Shown one piece after another: positions 58,138 through 64,000 of a DNA stretch of 64,000 bases. The stretch is from positions 29,692 to 93,691 of the forward strand of contig NZ_JABX01000023.1 in the NCBI RefSeq assembly GCF_001469165.1, given 5' to 3'. The notes under the pieces are model-generated. The model searched no databases and had not been told where the DNA came from. It worked only from the letters and a program-made list of their open reading frames with translations. A program made the translations under genes and the position numbers. The DNA comes from Thiohalocapsa sp. ML1 (lineage in GTDB: Bacteria > Pseudomonadota > Gammaproteobacteria > Chromatiales > Chromatiaceae). The first letter of the stretch is position 1. The number at the start of each line of letters is the position of its first letter.

Positions 58138-58702
58138 GGCACTGGCTCCAGGCTCCGACGGGATCGAATCGAGCCCGGAGTATAACGTCGGAGCGTGGGC
58201 ATGTGGAAAGCCGCAGGCCCGCCGCGGAGCAGTTGCCGATGACGTGAAGTTTACTCCTCAGAACAGGCGGTTGGTGTAGATGGCTCTGGCCCGGCCCAGT
58301 CTCTCGATTCGGGCCGGAGCTGGGCCGGAGCTGGGCCGGAGAGCCGACCTCCAGGTCGGCTCCGCACGCGCGGTATCGGTGCATCCCGCTCTGTCGGTGT
58401 TGACCTGGAGGTCAACACTCCAGTCGGAGCGCGCGAACGCGCCGCGACGTCCTGACACGGTCCGTTGCCCAATCTCGGGACGTCTGCCAGTCCCGGGCCG
58501 GATGAATCCGACGTACCCGGGCTGCACTGACCCCTTGAATGCGGGACGAATATCGCCCGTCCGCCCCAGGCTGTCATCCGCGCGTAGACACCTTGCTCAG
58601 GCGCGGTTTAGTGTCTCTCCTCATCGCATCCAGGGGCTTTTGCCGTCTCCGGTATGCGCGGATGCAGGATCGGCAGGACGGTCTTTTCCAGGCGAGGACA
58701 GC
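58138..58702. other. Large intergenic stretch rich in palindromes
   Basis: 565 bases without a recognised gene. Contents: GGGCCGGAGCT direct repeats at about 58310-58340, copy 2 of the palindrome-pair element (58338-58424), and CGGGACGTCTGCCAGTCCCG near 58477. The promoter of the hybrid kinase should be in the right part. Confidence 0.6.
58338..58424 (+). repeat. Intergenic palindrome-pair element, copy 2
   Basis: GAGCCGACCTCCAGGTCGGCTC and GTGTTGACCTGGAGGTCAAC-AC are perfect palindromes separated by GTGCATCCCGCTC. The whole block matches the reverse complement of 17842-17932, so the two copies lie in opposite orientation about 40 kb apart. Confidence 0.9.
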
Positions 58703-61700
58703 ATGAGCACAACGGACCAGCCGGGCGTCGCCGGCGTCGAGGCAGAGGTTGGGGTTCCGGGCATCGCCGGCGCCACGGACGTGGACGCCGGTCTGTACAA
58801 CGTGTCGGCCGAGCACGGCGACCGGCAGGCGCAGGCTGCGGCGCCGGCGCTGGAAGGCGGCGCATCGGCTGCGCTGCTGACGGACGCGACCGGCCGGATC
58901 ATCAGCGCCAATGGCGCAGCCGCCGCGATGCTGGGCTATAGCGAGGCGGAGCTGCTCTCGCTGTCTCTCGGCGACATCGATCCGAGTCTCGGCTTGGAGC
59001 GGCTGCGGCAGGTCAACGGTGCTTTGCTGACACAAGGCGTGCTGCGCTTTGAATCCATTGCGCGCCATCGCGGCGGCCATGCGATTCCGGTGGAGGTGAC
59101 GCACTGCGCCATGGATGGTCGGCAGCCGGCGGAGCTTGTGGCGCTGTCCATCCTCACGGACATCACCGAGCGCAAGCGTGCCGAGGCCGAGCTGGAGCGC
59201 CATCGCTGTGACCTGGAGGCATTGGTCGAGGCCCGCACCGCCGAGCTGGCCGAAGCCCTCTCCCGCCTCCAGACCGCCACCGCGGCTGCCGAGCTCGGTT
59301 TCTGGGAGCTGGACCTGACGGACCAGAGCACCACCTGGGACGAGCGCAGCTTCGAGATCTTCGGCTTTCCGGAGCCGGCACGCCGCCCGACCCCCGACCT
59401 CGACTTGTGGCTGGCGCTCGTGCATCCGGAAGACCGGCCAATCATCGAGGCGAGGCTCCCGCAGGTCGGCGAGACCATCGGCCCCTTCCGCTACGGGCAC
59501 CGTATCGTCCGGCCGGACGGCGCTGTTCGCCACATCTCCGCCACCGGCCAGGTGGTGCGCGATGAGCAGGGCGCGCCAAGGCGCATCGTGGGTTTCAACC
59601 AGGACGTCACCGAGGCCGTGGAGGCGGAGTTGGCGCTCCGCCGCTCCGAAGAGCGCCTGCAGAACATCCTCTACGGCACCGACGCCGGCACCTGGGAATG
59701 GAATGTCAGGACCGACGCGGTCGTCTTGAACGAGCGCTGGGCGACCATGCTCGGCTGGACGCTGGCCGAGCTGGCACCGCATAGCATCGATACCTGGAAG
59801 CGACTGACCCATCCCGACGACCTCCGCGAGGCCATGGCGCGCCTTGCCCGCTGTCGCGGGAGGGAGGCCCCGCTGTACGAGTGCGAGCTGCGCATGCGCC
59901 ACCGCGACGGGCACTGGGTGTGGGTGCTCGACAAGGGGCGGGTGGTGGAATGGGGCGCCGACGGCGAGGCCGTGCGCATGGCAGGCATCCACCTGGAGAT
60001 CAGCGACCGCAAGTGCGCCGAGCAGGCCTTGGCCCGCCAGGAGGAGCGGTTCCGGCGCTTCTTCGAGGACAACGGCTCGGTGATGGTGATGATCGACCCC
60101 GACAGCCGCCGCATCGAGGCCGCCAACCAGGCCGCTGTGGCGTTCTACGGCTATCCGGCGGAGCGCCTGGTCGGCATGTGCATCGACGACATCAACACCC
60201 TGCCATCGGCTGCGCTGGCAGCGCGGGTGCAGGAGATCCGCGCGAATCGGCTCGCGGTCTTCAGGTCCTCACACCGTCTGGGTTCGGGAGAGGTGCGCGA
60301 GGTCCGGGTGTACAGCTCGCTCATCCAGGTCGACGATCGGACGCTGTTGTTCTCGATCATCCACGACGAGACCGCCCGCGTGCGCGCCGAAGCCGAGCTG
60401 CGCGAGGCCAAGGAGGCGGCCGAGGCCATGGCCCTGGCCAAGGGCCGATTCCTCGCGCAGATGAGCCACGAGATCCGCACGCCGATGAACGGCGTCCTGG
60501 GGCTCGCCGAGCTGGCCCTGCACCGACCGCTGGAGCCCGTGGCCCGGGGCTATCTGGAGAAGCTGCTGCGCTCCGGCCGCAGCCTGCTCGGCATTTTGAA
60601 CGACATCCTCGATCAGAGCCGCATCGACGCGGGGCATTTGCAACTGCAGCACGCGCCCTTCGACGTGCAGGAGCTCCTGGGCGGCCTGCTGGACCTGTTC
60701 GGCGAGCTGGCCGCCGAGAAGGGGCTCAGGCTGCACGTCTGCGCCGCGGACGATGCGCCCCGCCACCTGCTCGGTGATGCGCTACGTGTTCGCCAGGTGC
60801 TCGCCAATCTGATCGGCAACGCCATCAAGTTCACCGAGCATGGCGAGATCCGCTTGCAGGTCACCTGCCTTGGGGTGCAGGACGGGGTGGCACGGGTGCG
60901 CTGGGCGGTGACCGATACCGGACCCGGCATCGATGCGGCGAGCCGGGCGCGGCTCTTCACGCCCTTTGCGCAGGGGGACGAGTCGATCTCCCGCCGCTAC
61001 GGCGGCACGGGCCTGGGCCTCAGCATCAGCCGTGGGCTGGTGGACATCATGGGCGGGCGGCTGTCGGTCGACAGCACGCTCGGGGCGGGCAGCAGCTTCG
61101 TCGTGGAGCTGCCGCTCGCGGTGGCGGCCGCGCCTGCGCCGTCCGCAACGCAGCATTCGGCCCCCGCGGATTTGCGCGGGGTGCGGGTGCTGGTGGCGGA
61201 AGATCACCCCATCAACCGTCAGGTGCTTGCCGACATGCTCGCGCTGCTCGGCGTGCAGGCGACCCTGGTCGTCAACGGCAAGGAGGCGCTCGACGCGCTG
61301 GAGCGGGCATGCTTCGACGCCGTGCTGATGGATATTCAGATGCCCGAGATGGACGGCCTCACCGCCATCGCCCGCCTGCGCGAGCGGCCCGGCGGCGGCG
61401 CGTTGCCCGTGATCGCCATCACCGCGGGGGTGACGGAGGCCGAGCGCGCCCACGTCGCCGCGGTCGGCGCGAACGAGCTGCTCGCGAAGCCGGTGAGCCT
61501 GGAGACCCTGGTGGACGCGCTGCTGCGCTGGCTGCCCGCCGGCTCGGCGGCGCCGGCCGCGCGGCCGGACGGGGAGCAGCCGCGCCCGGCGGCCCCGGCC
61601 GGAGCGTCCGCGGCGCCGCTGCCGGCGTTGCCCGCCCTCACCGGCTTCGACATGCAGCGGCTGCAGAAGACCATCGGCCGCCAGCGCGTCGAGGTCTTTG

Positions 61701-61981
61701 TTCAGTTGTTCGCCGAGTCGACCGGCGACGACATGGCCGCGTTGGAGCGCGCCCTGGATGCCGGCGACCGGGCCGCCGCTCGGCGAGCGTTGCACAGCCT
61801 GCGGGGCGCCTGCGCCTTCGCCGGTGCGCTTGCGCTGGACGACAGCGCGCTGTCGCTCGCGGACACGCTCAAGCAAGGCCAGCCGGCGGCCGGTCCCCTG
61901 GCTGCGCTGCGGCAGGCCTACCATGACGCCGGCGCGGCGCTCGCATCGCTGTTGCCGTCGGCCGCCGGCGACGGTGCCTGA
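58703..61981 (+). CDS. Multi-PAS hybrid sensor histidine kinase with REC and HPt domains
   Basis: 1092 residues, no membrane segment or signal peptide, so a cytoplasmic sensor. Four PAS/PAC modules occupy about 50-560 (for example LLTDATGRIISANGAAAAMLGY, LGFWELDLTDQST, GTWEWNVRTDAVVL and VMVMIDPDSRRIEAANQAA). The HisKA phospho-acceptor H589 is in SHEIRTPMNG, the HATPase has NLIGNAIKF, DTGPGID and GGTGLGLSI. A receiver domain carries D877 in VLMDIQMPEMDG, and an HPt domain H1031 in RALHSLRGACAF. This His-Asp-His chain normally passes phosphate to a separate response regulator, not seen here. GAGGAC precedes the ATG. Confidence 0.93.
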   Translation: MSTTDQPGVAGVEAEVGVPGIAGATDVDAGLYNVSAEHGDRQAQAAAPALEGGASAALLTDATGRIISANGAAAAMLGYSEAELLSLSLGDIDPSLGLERLRQVNGALLTQGVLRFESIARHRGGHAIPVEVTHCAMDGRQPAELVALSILTDITERKRAEAELERHRCDLEALVEARTAELAEALSRLQTATAAAELGFWELDLTDQSTTWDERSFEIFGFPEPARRPTPDLDLWLALVHPEDRPIIEARLPQVGETIGPFRYGHRIVRPDGAVRHISATGQVVRDEQGAPRRIVGFNQDVTEAVEAELALRRSEERLQNILYGTDAGTWEWNVRTDAVVLNERWATMLGWTLAELAPHSIDTWKRLTHPDDLREAMARLARCRGREAPLYECELRMRHRDGHWVWVLDKGRVVEWGADGEAVRMAGIHLEISDRKCAEQALARQEERFRRFFEDNGSVMVMIDPDSRRIEAANQAAVAFYGYPAERLVGMCIDDINTLPSAALAARVQEIRANRLAVFRSSHRLGSGEVREVRVYSSLIQVDDRTLLFSIIHDETARVRAEAELREAKEAAEAMALAKGRFLAQMSHEIRTPMNGVLGLAELALHRPLEPVARGYLEKLLRSGRSLLGILNDILDQSRIDAGHLQLQHAPFDVQELLGGLLDLFGELAAEKGLRLHVCAADDAPRHLLGDALRVRQVLANLIGNAIKFTEHGEIRLQVTCLGVQDGVARVRWAVTDTGPGIDAASRARLFTPFAQGDESISRRYGGTGLGLSISRGLVDIMGGRLSVDSTLGAGSSFVVELPLAVAAAPAPSATQHSAPADLRGVRVLVAEDHPINRQVLADMLALLGVQATLVVNGKEALDALERACFDAVLMDIQMPEMDGLTAIARLRERPGGGALPVIAITAGVTEAERAHVAAVGANELLAKPVSLETLVDALLRWLPAGSAAPAARPDGEQPRPAAPAGASAAPLPALPALTGFDMQRLQKTIGRQRVEVFVQLFAESTGDDMAALERALDAGDRAAARRALHSLRGACAFAGALALDDSALSLADTLKQGQPAAGPLAALRQAYHDAGAALASLLPSAAGDGA

Positions 61982-62101
61982 GCCGGGAGGCGCGGCGCGT
62001 TGCTCGCCGGGCCGATGAGCGGGGCCGAGGTCGCTGCGGGTACACTGTCGGCCGTGCCGAGCACGCCGCCCTCTTGCCGACGCTTGTCCCTGGAGACACC
62101 A

Positions 62102-63139
62102 ATGCCCCCGCAACGCCCTGGCCGACGTCCCGCTTGGCGCCTCGCGCTGCCGCTGCTGCTGGCCGCGGCCGGCGCGAGCGCCGGGCCGATCACGGTGCCC
62201 GATATCGTCGCCGAGCTCTCGGCCAGCGACTATCGCGGCTATGTGGAGGACTTGGTCGGCTTCGGTACGCGCTGGTATGCCACCGACGGCAACGCCGCGG
62301 CCACGGACTATGTGCGCGATACGCTGGTGGGCTTTGGTCTCGACACCCGCGAGCACCGGTTCGACTACGGCGGCGTGACCTTGGCCAACGTCGAGGCGAC
62401 CCTGCCCGGCCTGGTGCGCCCGGACGACATCTTCATCCTCGGTGCGCACTTCGACTCCATCGCCAGTCGCAGCCCCGGCAAGCCGTCTGCGAACGACGCG
62501 CCCGGTGCCGACGACAACGCCAGCGGTACCGCGGGGATGCTGGAGATCGCCTCGGTGCTGAGCCGCTACCGGTTCGAGGCGACCATCCGCTTCATCGGCT
62601 TCAATGCCGAGGAGCAGGGCATGAAGGGCAGCGAGGCCTATGCCGAGGATGCGTGGAGCGCGGGCGAGCGCATCCTCGGCATGGTGAACCTGGACATGAT
62701 CGGCCGCACCGACGGTACAGCCGCGGAGGACATCGAGGTCATCGGCGACGCCGACCTGGTGGCCCTGCTGGTGGCCAACATCACCGCGTTCACGTCGCTG
62801 CCGGTGTCCGGCCACGTCGAGACGCCGCTGTGGAGCGATCACCAATGGTTCGCGGCCGGCGAGTATCCGGGCTCCGAGTCGGTGATGCTGATCGAGGACG
62901 AGCTCTGGGAGCTTTGGTCCACCAACCTGGACTACCACAAGACCTCGGACACCGCGGACAAGCTGGACTACGGCTTCGCGCTGGAGGTGAGCCGCGGCGC
63001 CGCGGCGGCGATGATCGATCTCGCGGGATTGGCGGGATTCGCGGGCGTGCCGGTGCCGGTGCCGGCGGTGTGGCTGCTGTTGCTGCCGGGGCTGCTGCTC
63101 ATGGCCCGCGATGGTCGTTGCCGTGCCCGGCGAGCGTGA
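62102..63139 (+). CDS. Secreted M28-family zinc aminopeptidase with PEP-CTERM-like tail
   Basis: 345 residues. The signal peptide is RLALPLLLAAAGASAG. Peptidase family M28 metal ligands are visible in order: GAHFDS (His, Asp), GADDNASG (bridging Asp), NAEEQGMKGS (Glu pair), NLDMIG (Asp) and DYHKTSD (His). The C-terminus, VPVPVPAVWLLLLPGLLLM then ARDGRCRARRA, is a VPxPA motif, one hydrophobic helix and basic residues: the layout of PEP-CTERM/VPLPA sorting tails processed by an exosortase. It follows the hybrid kinase by about 120 bases. A second ATG at 62000 lacks signal character. No exosortase is seen in the window. Confidence 0.9.
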   Translation: MPPQRPGRRPAWRLALPLLLAAAGASAGPITVPDIVAELSASDYRGYVEDLVGFGTRWYATDGNAAATDYVRDTLVGFGLDTREHRFDYGGVTLANVEATLPGLVRPDDIFILGAHFDSIASRSPGKPSANDAPGADDNASGTAGMLEIASVLSRYRFEATIRFIGFNAEEQGMKGSEAYAEDAWSAGERILGMVNLDMIGRTDGTAAEDIEVIGDADLVALLVANITAFTSLPVSGHVETPLWSDHQWFAAGEYPGSESVMLIEDELWELWSTNLDYHKTSDTADKLDYGFALEVSRGAAAAMIDLAGLAGFAGVPVPVPAVWLLLLPGLLLMARDGRCRARRA

Positions 63140-63296
63140 GGTCCCGGCGTAGCGCCCGTCGGCGCGGCCGCGAGCAGGCGGACATCAACGTCGCCAGCTT
63201 GCAACCGGAACGGGCGCATCCCATTCAGCAGTCGGCGTCGCGCGGTGGTTGCGCGGCAGGTGCTGCTGCCCTTGGTCGGGCATTGGAGGATCGACG

Positions 63297-63641
63297 ATGA
63301 CCCCTGTTTTTGAACACAATTTTGACACGAACCGCTCCGCCACCGGCTCCCGCGGGGCCGTGATGGGCCTGCTCGCCGTCGCGCTGCTGCTCGCCGCCGG
63401 CGCCGCACAAGCCGGCCGCAGCGGCGCCTTCGAGGGCACCGTGGAGCGCGTCTGGGAAGACGGCTTTCGGCTCGACGCCGGCTCGCGTCAGGTGACCGTG
63501 GACGCCTACGACCTCTGCGGCGACTTTACGCAGCGCCATGTCGCCGTCGGCGACCGTCTCAGCATCACCGGCGAATTCGAGGGCGGTGAGCTCGACGTGT
63601 TCACCATGGTGCGCGAGGACGGCAGCAAGGTCTGCCGTTGA
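63297..63641 (+). CDS. Small exported OB-fold-like protein
   Basis: 114 residues. An internal signal-like helix (GLLAVALLLAAGAAQAG) starts about 22 residues in, after a polar N-terminus (TPVFEHNFDTNRSATGSRG) that is long for a signal peptide n-region; an in-frame start closer to the helix (MGLLAV) is possible. The mature 75 residues (FEGTVERVWEDGFRLDAGSRQVTVDAYDLCG and VGDRLSITGEFEGGELDVFTM) look like a short bacterial OB-fold/DUF5666-type beta-barrel. Two cysteines remain. Function unknown. GGAGGATC lies before the ATG. Confidence 0.7.
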   Translation: MTPVFEHNFDTNRSATGSRGAVMGLLAVALLLAAGAAQAGRSGAFEGTVERVWEDGFRLDAGSRQVTVDAYDLCGDFTQRHVAVGDRLSITGEFEGGELDVFTMVREDGSKVCR

Positions 63642-64000
63642 GCCGAGCCCCATGGGGCGCCGACCGGGATCGCCGGCTTTCCAGCCGGCTCGCCGCCGGG
63701 GCGGCGAACTGGGACTGCCGGCTTTCCAGCCGGCTCGCCGCCGACGCGGCGGACTGGGAGCGCCGGCTTTCCAGCCGGCTCGCCGCCGACGCGGCTCAAT
63801 GCCGCGTCGCCGGCGTCTCAGCCGACAAGCGGGCACATGCGCAGTCGTCCGCCCCGCGGCGCGGCATGGCCAACCGCCCGGCTCCCGCGCCGCAGATCGC
63901 GCGCCGGGGGCATCGAGCCCCCGGCACGCGAAGCCGGCTGAAAGCCGGCGGTCCCAGTCCGTGCCGGCGCGGTTTCGAGCTCGCTTGTCGGGCCTGGATC
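63642..64000. repeat. Cluster of GCCGGCTTTCCAGCCGGC hairpins with 45-bp period
   Basis: Three identical 18-base palindromes begin at 63672, 63717 and 63762, each followed by TCGCCGCC and GGACTGGGA-type text. A fourth, inverted copy with loop TTTCAG occupies 63933-63949 with its GGTCCCAGTCC flank. A further hairpin CCGGGGGC-ATCGA-GCCCCCGG lies at 63904-63924. No gene is recognised to the window end. Confidence 0.9.

Noticed and set aside
63506..63836. Minus-strand frames with 15-residue periodic Pro/Gly text
   Set aside because: The periodicity comes from the 45-bp hairpin repeats; there is no start context or domain, so it is not called as a gene.

Overview
The window is a GC-rich (about two thirds G+C by eye) bacterial chromosome segment. 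A gammaproteobacterium, possibly a Chromatiales-type purple sulfur bacterium, fits best. The grounds are a prfB with the classic RF2 frameshift followed by lysS, YgfZ, ThiC behind a TPP riboswitch, glutamate racemase, malate synthase G, a polyhydroxyalkanoate-granule-type protein, a REP-associated (RAYT) transposase, three Uma2-type endonuclease genes, and many short intergenic tandem and palindromic repeats. The taxonomic call is an inference and no rRNA is present.

Layout. 1-3.3 kb: end of a YyaL/DUF255 protein, prolyl aminopeptidase and D-aminoacyl-tRNA deacylase. 3.3-9.3 kb: a BASS-family transporter and a GAF/sigma-54 activator on the minus strand, divergent from a STAS protein, a secreted sulfatase and an outer-membrane beta-barrel; the divergent gap holds a perfect 10-bp inverted repeat and a -24/-12-like promoter. 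9.3-17.6 kb: a carbohydrate/stress block with an SDR-SPW-VKOR-like fusion, a GH65 enzyme, a PEBP protein, a BON-domain protein and a beta-phosphoglucomutase/trehalose-phosphatase fusion. 18-24.4 kb: pentapeptide protein, YugP-like zinc protease, P-type cation ATPase and an atypical MetK.

24.4-30 kb is an accessory zone with visibly lower GC. It carries a two-gene Gabija-type defence locus (OLD-family ATPase-nuclease plus UvrD-like helicase) between two copies of a palindromic element, followed by remnants of an Rpn/DUF4351-like gene and a DUF5615-like gene and a REP hairpin. 30-35 kb: Tat-exported beta-lactamase-fold protein, an unrecognised 604-residue protein, a PHA-system protein and the RAYT transposase. 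35-45.8 kb is mostly housekeeping (prfB, lysS, thioredoxin-fold protein, murI, ygfZ, an RNB exoribonuclease) with two Uma2 genes.

45.9-50.7 kb is the most striking stretch: a 1394-residue protein that joins a STAND-type NTPase, seven nearly identical TPR-like repeats and a GT4 glycosyltransferase, directly downstream of a hicBA toxin-antitoxin pair. 50.7-64 kb: thiC with its riboswitch, a lipoprotein, a LOG-family protein, malate synthase G, a third Uma2 gene, a multi-PAS hybrid histidine kinase with receiver and HPt domains, an M28 peptidase with a PEP-CTERM-like tail, a small secreted protein and a repeat cluster at the edge.

A recurring signature is intergenic arrays of 7-bp units (with 6-, 12-, 14- and 15-bp relatives) at gene ends, twice supplying the stop codon, and families of hairpins with a CCAG-type loop. 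No tRNA, rRNA, CRISPR array or complete insertion sequence was seen.
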